9,167 nucleotides of DNA from the NCBI GenBank assembly GCA_025350365.1, contig JANXXY010000141.1, forward strand, positions 1 through 9,167. Reading direction: 5' to 3'. The notes beneath the pieces were generated by a model. That model was not told the origin of the DNA. It searched no databases and worked only from the letters and a program-made list of their open reading frames with translations. Within the stretch, counting starts at the first letter, position 1. Each line of letters starts with the position of its first letter. The translations under genes were made by a program, and so were the position numbers. The stretch comes from Bacteroidales bacterium (GTDB taxonomy: Bacteria; Bacteroidota; Bacteroidia; Bacteroidales; JAAUTT01). Positions 1-6,724 of this stretch are shown piece by piece.

Positions 1-77
1 TTAAACGTTTTTCTTAAGTTGGCCATTTTGAGCATAGAAGTAGATTCTTGAAACTTTTCCTTAAATGACATCTTCAT
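1..77 (-). CDS. possible hypothetical protein, 5' end only, runs off left edge
   Basis: On the minus strand an ATG at 77-75 opens a frame that stays open to the window edge, giving 25 codons (it begins MKMSFKEKFQ and continues with a lysine- and methionine-rich stretch ending LRKTF). A second in-frame ATG lies two codons later. The bases upstream of the ATG are A-rich (GCAAAAT), as is usual for Bacteroidota starts. The gene would be divergent from the GH2 gene with 43 bp between the two starts. No family can be recognised from so few residues. A short open frame in AT-rich DNA can arise by chance, so this is a candidate only; the other minus-strand frame here is closed by a stop at 63-61. Confidence 0.35.
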   Translation of the reverse strand, partial: MKMSFKEKFQESTSMLKMANLRKTF

Positions 78-93
78 ATTTTGCACAAACGAT

Positions 94-101
94 TACATTT
101 G
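94..101 (+). promoter_or_regulatory. possible -7 promoter element for the GH2 gene
   Basis: TACATTTG matches the Bacteroidota -7 consensus TAnnTTTG exactly and lies 19 bp before the GH2 start codon. No TTTG or TTG is found 19-21 nt upstream: the nearest TTTG (80-83) is only 10 nt away. The call therefore rests on half a promoter. If it is used, the 5' leader would be only about a dozen bases long. Confidence 0.35.
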
Positions 102-120
102 CATAAAAGCTCTAAAAACA

Positions 121-2892
121 ATGAAAAACCTTTTAGCCTTACTCTGTATTGCTTTATCAATAACTATTAGTTTTGCTCAAAAAACTGAAATAATATACCT
201 TTCCGGTACGGATAAGGATCATACAGTTGACTGGAATTTTTTCTGTACCAAAGGGCGTAATAGCGATACATGGACCAATATCGGCGTTCCTTCGAACTGG
301 GAATTACAGGGATTCGGAACATATAATTATGGACATGATAAACCCTTAGCTGATGAGCATGGTTTGTATAAGCATAGTTTTCAAGTTCCTGCCGGTTGGA
401 AGGGAAAAAACATTCTCATTGTTTTCGAAGGATCGATGACTGATACTGAGGTTAAAATTAACGGCAAACTGGCAGGCCCAATTCATCAGGGAGCTTTTTA
501 TCGATTTACCTATGATATTACTAAACTACTCAAAATAGGACAGACAAACTTACTGGAAGTTAATGTTAGTAAAATGTCATCAAATTATAGCGTTAACGAG
601 GCAGAACGAACTGCCGATTATTGGGTTTTTGGTGGAATTTTCCGTCCTGTTTATCTCGAGGCTTATCCAAAAGAATACATCAGCCGCGTTGCTATTGATG
701 CCAAAGCCAACGGATCATTCTCTTTAGATGTTTATCTGAATGGCATTAACAGGTCAAAGCAAATTGAAGCACAGGTAACAACCCTTGCTGGGAAACCCAT
801 AGGCAGCCCTGTGGTTGTTAATGTGAACCCAAAACAGGGGAAGATAACCCTGAATGCTTCCTATCCCAATCCTTCACTCTGGACACCAGAGTTCCCAAAC
901 CTTTATCAGGTAGAAGTTCGTCTGAAAGATGGTTCGTCCGTTAAACACACTATGAATCAAAAATTTGGCTTTCGTACCGTGGAGGTTAAAAAAAGAGACG
1001 GTATATATGTGAATGGCGAAAAAATCATGTTTCGTGGCGTTTGCCGGCATAGTGCATGGCCATCCTCAGGCCGATGTCTCAGTAAAGAGCTTAGCATTAC
1101 TGATGTTAATCTGATGAAAGATATGAACATGAATGCTGTTAGGATGAGTCATTACCCTCCTGATCAGCATTTTCTCGATGTCTGCGATTCGCTTGGACTT
1201 TTTGTTCTCGACGAACTTGCCGGATGGCAATACCCTCCCTATGACACCATTGTTGGCAGGAAATTGGTGAAGGAAATGGTTGTCCGCGATGTGAATCATC
1301 CTTCCATCGTATTGTGGGATAACGGTAACGAAGGTGGTTTTAATTTTGGTCTGCTCAACGAATATGCAAAATACGATCCTCAGAACAGGAAAGTAATTCA
1401 GCCTTGGGACAATATCAATGGGATGAATACACATCATTATATTTCTTATAATTTTGGAGCTACCGAATGTTTTAATGGTCGCGATATCTTTTTCCCTACA
1501 GAATTTTTACACGGTTTATACGATGGAGGACACGGTGCCGGTCTCGACGATTATTGGAATCTTATGCTTTCAAACCCTTTATCGGCTGGGGGGTTCTTAT
1601 GGGTTTTTGCCGACGAAGGTATCGTTCGAAGAGATAAAAACGATTCCATTGATACCAAAAAAAACAACGCTCCTGATGGGATTCTGGGGCCATACCGCGA
1701 AAAAGAGGCTAGTTTTTATACTATTAAGGAAATTTGGTCGCCTGTTTTTTTTGAGAAGAAATACATTACTCCTGAATTTAATGGAAAGCTATTTGTCTCC
1801 AACCGGTTTTTCTATACAAATTTAAGCCAATGCAAGTTCTCGTGCCAATTCGTTCGGTTGCCCGACAATCTATCTAAAAGCGTCTCTGTTAAACAGGATG
1901 CATCCATCCAGATCCCAGCACTCGAACACGGAACTAAAGGATTTCTGACAATTGCTTTACCAAAAAATTGGCAGGATTTCGACGTATTTTATATTACAGC
2001 TACTGACCCTTTTGGTCGAAACATTAATACATGGGCCTGGAATATTTCTTCTCCCGAAGCGATAGCATCCCGTTGGGTTAAAACTTCCTCAGGTACGGTA
2101 TCTACCCGTGATGAAGGGGATTTTCTAATTCTGGCTTCCGGCAATACAGAAGTTTTTTTTAATAAATCCAACGGATTACTATCAAAGGTTATAACAGGGG
2201 GAAAAAACATTTCTTTAAACGGTGGCCCTGTGCCTGCTGGTTTTGACGCAAAATTCAAAGAAATAAAACATTATCAGAAAGGCGACAATCATATAATCGA
2301 AATTGCTTTCGAAGGCAAAAATAAATACAATGTTACATGGACCATGCTTTCCGGTGGTTGGTTACAACTCAATTATAGTTATCGGCCAGGTGGGATGTAT
2401 GATTATTTGGGCGTTTCTTTTTCGTATCCCGAAAACCTTGTTTTAGGAGCTAAACTACTGGCAAATGGACCATACCGGGTTTGGAAAAACCGAATGAAAG
2501 GCACGCAGTTTGGCCTTTTCAACAAAAAATATAATAATACCGTAACTGGGGAATCGTGGGATTATCCTGAATTTAAAGGGTATTATTCCAACTTTTACGC
2601 TATACGAATTGAAACTAAAGAATTGCCAATCACCGTTGTTTCTGCTACGGAGGATTTATTTCTTCACCTTTTTACACCCGAAGCACCCAAAGGAGCTTAT
2701 AATACCAATACTGCTCCACCATTTCCGGTAGGAAACATATCATTCCTTCATGGAATAAGTGCGATAGGTACAAAATTTTCAAAAGCAGAAACGTCAGGTC
2801 CACAGAGCTTTAAAAATGAATTCTCTCTCAATGGCAATAGTGAAAGTCTGAACGGACAACTTTATTTCAAGTTTGGAGAAGGCGCTGAATAG
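121..2892 (+). CDS. secreted glycoside hydrolase family 2 protein (beta-galactosidase-like)
   Basis: A 923-residue retaining exo-beta-glycosidase of the LacZ type, probably periplasmic. Residues 1-19 form a signal peptide (MKN, hydrophobic core, likely cleavage after SFA, before QK); Cys9 is not in a lipobox. A sugar-binding jelly roll spans about 45-185 and includes the conserved WVFGGIFRPV at 168-177. An immunoglobulin-like domain follows (about 187-285), then the TIM barrel from about 290, with RGVCRH (305-310) and VRMSHYP (340-346). The predicted acid/base is Glu404 in NGNEGG and the nucleophile is Glu461 in FPTEFLHG; GGFLW (Trp494) matches the LacZ GGFVW region. Residues about 660-900 resemble the LacZ C-terminal beta-sandwich (NKSNGLLSKV near 681, GPYRVWKNR). 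The substrate could be a galactoside, glucuronide or other beta-glycoside. The two catalytic Glu are 57 residues apart, closer than the 76 of E. coli LacZ. No polysaccharide-utilisation genes are adjacent. The ATG at 121 is the start that gives the signal peptide. Confidence 0.9.
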   Translation: MKNLLALLCIALSITISFAQKTEIIYLSGTDKDHTVDWNFFCTKGRNSDTWTNIGVPSNWELQGFGTYNYGHDKPLADEHGLYKHSFQVPAGWKGKNILIVFEGSMTDTEVKINGKLAGPIHQGAFYRFTYDITKLLKIGQTNLLEVNVSKMSSNYSVNEAERTADYWVFGGIFRPVYLEAYPKEYISRVAIDAKANGSFSLDVYLNGINRSKQIEAQVTTLAGKPIGSPVVVNVNPKQGKITLNASYPNPSLWTPEFPNLYQVEVRLKDGSSVKHTMNQKFGFRTVEVKKRDGIYVNGEKIMFRGVCRHSAWPSSGRCLSKELSITDVNLMKDMNMNAVRMSHYPPDQHFLDVCDSLGLFVLDELAGWQYPPYDTIVGRKLVKEMVVRDVNHPSIVLWDNGNEGGFNFGLLNEYAKYDPQNRKVIQPWDNINGMNTHHYISYNFGATECFNGRDIFFPTEFLHGLYDGGHGAGLDDYWNLMLSNPLSAGGFLWVFADEGIVRRDKNDSIDTKKNNAPDGILGPYREKEASFYTIKEIWSPVFFEKKYITPEFNGKLFVSNRFFYTNLSQCKFSCQFVRLPDNLSKSVSVKQDASIQIPALEHGTKGFLTIALPKNWQDFDVFYITATDPFGRNINTWAWNISSPEAIASRWVKTSSGTVSTRDEGDFLILASGNTEVFFNKSNGLLSKVITGGKNISLNGGPVPAGFDAKFKEIKHYQKGDNHIIEIAFEGKNKYNVTWTMLSGGWLQLNYSYRPGGMYDYLGVSFSYPENLVLGAKLLANGPYRVWKNRMKGTQFGLFNKKYNNTVTGESWDYPEFKGYYSNFYAIRIETKELPITVVSATEDLFLHLFTPEAPKGAYNTNTAPPFPVGNISFLHGISAIGTKFSKAETSGPQSFKNEFSLNGNSESLNGQLYFKFGEGAE

Positions 2893-2903
2893 AAGTATTT
2901 TTG
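2872..2903 (+). promoter_or_regulatory. Bacteroidota-type promoter for the DUF4340-like gene and dnaN
   Basis: TTTG at 2872-2875 is followed after exactly 20 nt by TATTTTTG at 2896-2903. This matches the primary-sigma consensus of Bacteroidota (TTTG, 19-21 nt, TAnnTTTG) at both elements and in spacing. Transcription would start a few bases after 2903, leaving a leader of about 45 nt before the ATG at 2953. The -33 box and most of the spacer lie inside the last codons of the GH2 gene, whose stop is at 2890-2892. This suggests that the downstream genes form their own transcription unit and do not depend on GH2 transcription. Confidence 0.6.
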
Positions 2904-2952
2904 TGGCTGTCGCAAGAATTTGGAATTGGGTTTGATTGTTTAGTTTTTAAGG

Positions 2953-3930
2953 ATGAGAAAATACCGTGTTTATATTTGGATAACTATTATCTTAGCAACA
3001 CTAGCTGTTATTCTTTACACCATCGATAATCAGGGTACATTAAAGGTGGACAACAGGGAATTTGCTGTTTCCGATACATCATCAGTCACAAAAATAAAGA
3101 TAAGTGATGGTAAGTCAGCACTCACGCTTGAACGACAAGGTATAGGATGGACTGTTAATGAACAGTTTAATGCCAAACCCAAAACTGTTAAAGCACTTCT
3201 TGGCGTTATATCAGGTCTCGAAATTAACTCGCCGGTTTCTAAAAGTATGACGCAAGATATATTTAATGGGTTTTCATTCAGTGCTTTATCTATTTCTATA
3301 GAGTCTTCGGGCAATGTTATCAAAGCTTATAGAATTTCAGAAAATGATAGTATCCGTATAGGCTCGTTTGCTATGCTTTCCGGGGATAATACACCTTACG
3401 TTATTCATATAATGGGTTATGAAGGCCGTATCACCAAACTATTTCCTGTCGACCCGCGGTTCTGGCGCGATAAAACACTTTTTTCGTATCGCCCGGCTGA
3501 TATTTTAACCATTGAAATTGAATACCCATTGCATCCCGAAAATTCGTTTGCTTATCAGTTTTTTAGTCCTGGCGTTATGAAAATAAAATCACTAAGTAAT
3601 AACCAAACAATTTCTATTGATAAGAATAAAGCTCGTAGTTACTTGCTGAATTTTTCTTCAGTACCGTTTCAATTGCTTGAATCGGTTAGTTCGAAGATGA
3701 TATATGATTCGCTTGTTTCTCAGAAACCATTTTGCGAGATTAGAGTTAAAAATTCCGGCAATAAAGTAAAAACTGTTAGAACATATCGCATACCCAATCC
3801 AAAAAATCCGGTAAGTTTTAACAATAATATAATGTATGCTCTTATTCAGGATGATAACATACCAATTATTATAAAATACATTGATTTAGACCTTATTACG
3901 CGAAATTTTTCAGATTTTGTTTCAAAATAA
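2953..3930 (+). CDS. DUF4340-like membrane-anchored protein
   Basis: A 325-residue protein with a basic N-terminus (MRKYR) and one hydrophobic segment at about 6-24, predicted to leave the rest of the chain outside the cytoplasm. The following region matches the DUF4340 pattern by recall: FAVSDTSSVTKIKI, then a strand rich in ALTLER, a GWTVNEQFNAKP segment and a later short motif near SPVSK. The family is built mostly of beta strands and has no known enzymatic activity. In many genomes it neighbours GldF/GldG-type ABC transporter genes, and in Bacteroidota it is often next to dnaN, as here. No GldG or permease gene lies directly upstream in this window. The gene begins 60 nt after the GH2 stop, downstream of a good promoter. 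The start is the ATG at 2953, which places the membrane segment at the N-terminus. The family call is from memory of the pattern and has not been searched. Confidence 0.7.
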   Translation: MRKYRVYIWITIILATLAVILYTIDNQGTLKVDNREFAVSDTSSVTKIKISDGKSALTLERQGIGWTVNEQFNAKPKTVKALLGVISGLEINSPVSKSMTQDIFNGFSFSALSISIESSGNVIKAYRISENDSIRIGSFAMLSGDNTPYVIHIMGYEGRITKLFPVDPRFWRDKTLFSYRPADILTIEIEYPLHPENSFAYQFFSPGVMKIKSLSNNQTISIDKNKARSYLLNFSSVPFQLLESVSSKMIYDSLVSQKPFCEIRVKNSGNKVKTVRTYRIPNPKNPVSFNNNIMYALIQDDNIPIIIKYIDLDLITRNFSDFVSK

Positions 3931-4041
3931 AAATGGAAACTTCATTGGGTGTAATCATATTTTTTTGTATTATTGGAATTAATTTATAAGAGAATATATA
4001 ATTGATATTCAATAACCTTTGACAATTAAAAATAGATACAT

Positions 4042-5172
4042 ATGAAATTTGTTGTGTCAAGTTCTGATTTGCTTAGTCACCTGCAAGCAATTAGCAGAGT
4101 TATTAGTAGTAAAAATTCGCTGCCGATACTCGATAATTTTCTTTTTAATCTGGAAGGCAATGGATTAGAAATTACTGCATCTGATTTGGAGTCTACGTTT
4201 ATTACACGGATGACGCTCGAGAATGCTTCTGAATCTGGTAATATTGCTATTCCGGCAAAAATTTTACTCGATACGTTAAAGGAATTTCCAGACCAGCCGC
4301 TTACATTTGATATATCATTGGAAACACTTTCGGTAGTGATTATTTCAGCCAACGGACAATTCAATATTATTGGCCAGAATGGAATCGATTTTCCGCAAGT
4401 CCCAACTGTAAAATCCGAAAAGAAAACATCATTGCGTATTAATTACGAAGTATTGATGAATGGTATCACCAAGACTTTGTTTGCCACTGCCGATGACGAA
4501 CTTCGTCCGGTAATGAACGGTATATTTATAGAATTAACCGATAGCAGCCTTACTTTTGTTGCATCTGATGCGCATAAACTGGTTAGGTATCGTCGCAACG
4601 ATATTAAACCTGATGCTAATGCTTCATTTATTCTTCCTAAAAAACCGGCGGCACTGCTGAAAAACATTCTGCCAAAGGAGTCGAACGATATTCAAATTGA
4701 ATTCGATGACAAAAACGCAGTATTTACACTTACTAATTTCACCCTGGTTTCCCGTTTGGTTGAAGGTAACTACCCAAGCTACAACTCTGTTATCCCAACT
4801 GATAATCCTAATTCGTTGACTATAGACCGTTTAGAGTTGTATAACGCGCTTCGCCGCGTGTCGGTTTTTGCAAATCAGGCAAGCAATCTGGTCAAGTTGT
4901 CGATTGCAGGGAATCAACTTACTGTTTCGGCACAGGATTTGGATTTTTCTATTTCTGCTTATGAGCGTCTTAGTGGTCAGTATGAAGGTGACGATTTGGA
5001 AATAGGATTTAAATCATCATTCCTTATCGAAATTCTTTCGAACCTTTCATCCGGCGATGTTATCTTCAAGCTGAACGATCCTTCACGCGCCGGTATCATG
5101 GTTCCTGCTGAAACTGAAATCGAAGGGGAGGACATTCTTATGTTGCTCATGCCAATGATGATCACTATTTGA
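4042..5172 (+). CDS. dnaN: DNA polymerase III subunit beta (sliding clamp)
   Basis: The 376-residue processivity clamp dimerises around DNA and tethers the replicative polymerase and repair enzymes in the cytoplasm. It starts MKFVVSSSDLLSHL like most beta clamps. Its three tandem clamp domains lie at about 1-118, 128-250 and 252-376. Diagnostic motifs are RPVMNGIF (about 153-160), ASDAHKL (174-180, equivalent to E. coli TDGHRL), RLVEGNYPSY (238-247) and the C-terminal MPMMI at 370-374 (E. coli MPMRL). These form the hydrophobic pocket that binds clamp-interacting peptides. The length is normal (366 in E. coli). The ATG at 4042 follows a 111-nt gap that is only about 20% GC. No clear TAnnTTTG promoter is visible in it; TAACCTTTG at 4013-4021 has one base too many. 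Expression may come from the promoter at 2872-2903. dnaA is not in the window, so this is not visibly an origin region. Confidence 0.97.
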   Translation: MKFVVSSSDLLSHLQAISRVISSKNSLPILDNFLFNLEGNGLEITASDLESTFITRMTLENASESGNIAIPAKILLDTLKEFPDQPLTFDISLETLSVVIISANGQFNIIGQNGIDFPQVPTVKSEKKTSLRINYEVLMNGITKTLFATADDELRPVMNGIFIELTDSSLTFVASDAHKLVRYRRNDIKPDANASFILPKKPAALLKNILPKESNDIQIEFDDKNAVFTLTNFTLVSRLVEGNYPSYNSVIPTDNPNSLTIDRLELYNALRRVSVFANQASNLVKLSIAGNQLTVSAQDLDFSISAYERLSGQYEGDDLEIGFKSSFLIEILSNLSSGDVIFKLNDPSRAGIMVPAETEIEGEDILMLLMPMMITI

Positions 5173-5202
5173 AAATGATCAGATTACATCAATTAATATT
5201 AT

Positions 5203-5241
5203 CGAGGTCGTCCGGATTCCGGATGACCTCGTCTGGTTTTT
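5203..5241 (+). terminator. strong hairpin with T-run between dnaN and the exonuclease gene
   Basis: CGAGGTCGTCCGG at 5203-5215 and CCGGATGACCTCG at 5219-5231 are complementary over 13 positions, with 12 Watson-Crick pairs and one G-U wobble, enclosing a 3-nt ATT loop. A run of five T (5237-5241) follows after a 5-base spacer (TCTGG). The GC-rich stem stands out from very AT-rich flanks. It looks like an intrinsic terminator for dnaN. The T-run is short and slightly distant, so it could be leaky or could act as a transcript-stabilising or processing hairpin. No promoter consensus is seen in the 30 bases between the T-run and the next start codon at 5272. Confidence 0.7.
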
Positions 5242-5271
5242 ATAAAGTTCGAACAATTCAATAAAGCAAAC

Positions 5272-6045
5272 ATGAGATTAAATCTAAAGAATCCTCTTAT
5301 CATTTTCGATTTGGAAACTACCGGAATGAACGTAGTAACCGATAGAGTAATTGAAATTTCGTACCTGAAGGTTTACCCCGATGGTCGTGAAGAATCAAAA
5401 ACAATGAAGGTTAACCCCGAAATGCCGATAAACCCAGCTGCTACAGCAGTACATGGAGTAACCAACGAGGATTTGAAGGATGCGCCCACATTTAAGGAAA
5501 TAGCTCAAAATCTTGTGGTTTCATTTGAGGGGTGCGATTTTGCCGGATATAATTCTAATAGGTTCGATCTTCCGTTGCTGGCTGAAGAGTTTCTTAGGTG
5601 CGAAATTGATTTCGATCTGAAAAAGCGTAAATTTATTGATGTTCAAGTGATTTTTCATAAGATGGAGCAGCGCACCCTTGGAGCTGCTTATAAATTTTAC
5701 TGCAGTAAAGATTTGGAAAATGCACATACTGCCGAAGCTGACACAAGAGCTACTTATGAGGTATTACAGTCACAGTTAGACAAATATAAAGATCTGGAAA
5801 ATGATATTGACAAATTGTCCGAGTTTTCGGCTCAAACAAAAAATGTGGATTTTGTAGGTCGTGTAATTCTAAACGAGAAAAATATTGAAGTGTTCGGTTT
5901 CGGTAAATACAAAGGGGTTTCTGTGGAGGAAGTTTTTGATAAAGATCCTGCTTATTATAGTTGGATGATGAATAACGAATTCCCTTTATATACCAAAAAT
6001 GTATTAACAGCCATTAAGTTGAGAGGGTTTAATAAAAAAAAATAG
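5272..6045 (+). CDS. DEDDh 3'-5' exonuclease with ExoX-like C-terminal domain
   Basis: A 257-residue exonuclease of the DnaQ (epsilon) superfamily, expected to remove nucleotides from DNA 3' ends with two divalent metals. All five catalytic residues are visible: Asp13 and Glu15 in FDLETTG (12-18, ExoI), Asp99 in GYNSNRFDLPLL (92-103, ExoII), and His152 and Asp157 in HTAEAD (ExoIII), which makes it the DEDDh type. After a linker, residues about 207-250 (FGFGKYKGVSVEEV and a DPAYYSWMM motif) match the small domain found at the C-terminus of exonuclease X-like proteins. The gene lies 99 nt after dnaN, a frequent arrangement in Bacteroidota, which suggests a replication or repair role. No convincing clamp-binding QLxLF motif was found. 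It could be a dedicated proofreading subunit or a separate repair nuclease; sequence alone does not decide. The frame ends in a run of nine A before the TAG stop. Confidence 0.9.
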   Translation: MRLNLKNPLIIFDLETTGMNVVTDRVIEISYLKVYPDGREESKTMKVNPEMPINPAATAVHGVTNEDLKDAPTFKEIAQNLVVSFEGCDFAGYNSNRFDLPLLAEEFLRCEIDFDLKKRKFIDVQVIFHKMEQRTLGAAYKFYCSKDLENAHTAEADTRATYEVLQSQLDKYKDLENDIDKLSEFSAQTKNVDFVGRVILNEKNIEVFGFGKYKGVSVEEVFDKDPAYYSWMMNNEFPLYTKNVLTAIKLRGFNKKK

Positions 6046-6078
6046 TACGGGATGTATAAACAATGAACCCCAAATTAC

Positions 6079-6690
6079 ATGAAAATATTTGCTATCGGAC
6101 GGAATTATATCGATCATGCCAAAGAACTGAACAACCCGGTTCCTGCTGAACCAATGTTTTTTATGAAGCCGGATACGGCTTTGGTGAAACATAATAAACC
6201 TTTTTTCTATCCCGATTTTACGGAAGATTTGCATTATGAAGTCGAGATAGTGCTGAAATTGAGTAAGGTAGGAAAGAGTGTTGATGAAAAATTTGCACAT
6301 CGGTATTATAATGAAATAGGCATCGGTATTGATTTTACTGCCCGTGACATTCAGTCGAAATGCAAGGAAAAAGGTAACCCCTGGGAAATTGCCAAAGCCT
6401 TTGATGGATCAGCTCCTGTTAGTGAGTTTATACCCAGAGAAAAGTTTGAGGATGTACATCAATTGAATTTTCATTTGGATATTAATGGAGTTACCGTTCA
6501 GTCGGGTAATACCAGGGATGTAATATTTTCATTTGAGAGGATTATCTCATATATATCTAAGTACATCACTGTAAAAATGGGCGATTTGATATTTACAGGA
6601 ACCCCCGCCGGGGTTGGTCCGGTAAAAATTGGCGATCACCTTCAGGCATACATCGAGGATGTATTGATGCTCGACTTTTACGTAAGATAA
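6079..6690 (+). CDS. fumarylacetoacetate hydrolase family protein, FAHD1-like
   Basis: A 203-residue cytoplasmic enzyme of the short, single-domain FAH group. It begins with the signature IGRNYIDHAKEL (6-17). Predicted Mg/Mn ligands are Glu54 and Glu56 (HYEVEI) and Asp85 (GIDFTARDIQ). Lys106 (AKAF) and the pair His13/Glu16 align with the catalytic lysine and lid His-Glu dyad known from human FAHD1. GDLIFTGTPAGVGPV (about 174-188) is the family's C-terminal motif. By analogy it could hydrolyse acylpyruvates or decarboxylate oxaloacetate; related bacterial proteins are annotated as hydroxyheptadienedioate isomerases. The true substrate is unknown. It starts 33 nt after the exonuclease stop, so co-transcription is likely. 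An upstream ATG at 6063 is in another frame and was not used. Confidence 0.9.
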   Translation: MKIFAIGRNYIDHAKELNNPVPAEPMFFMKPDTALVKHNKPFFYPDFTEDLHYEVEIVLKLSKVGKSVDEKFAHRYYNEIGIGIDFTARDIQSKCKEKGNPWEIAKAFDGSAPVSEFIPREKFEDVHQLNFHLDINGVTVQSGNTRDVIFSFERIISYISKYITVKMGDLIFTGTPAGVGPVKIGDHLQAYIEDVLMLDFYVR

Positions 6691-6724
6691 TTCTTTCATA
6701 AATAAAAAATATTTTAATGTTAAA

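Noticed and set aside
1066..1437. 123-codon minus-strand open frame inside the GH2 gene
   Set aside because: It is antisense to the region coding the GH2 active-site barrel, its product resembles nothing, and the sense frame is clearly the conserved one.
1454..1825. 123-codon plus-strand open frame in a different frame inside the GH2 gene
   Set aside because: It overlaps the nucleophile region of GH2 in another frame and shows no recognisable motifs; it is a shadow of the real gene.
4013..4021. TAACCTTTG as a dnaN promoter -7 element
   Set aside because: It has three instead of two bases between TA and TTTG, and no TTTG or TTG lies at the right distance upstream.
5175..5264. 29-codon ORF across the dnaN-exonuclease gap, starting two bases after the dnaN stop
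   Set aside because: It reads straight through the terminator-like hairpin and has an unremarkable composition. A leader peptide is conceivable, but there is no run of regulatory codons to support one.
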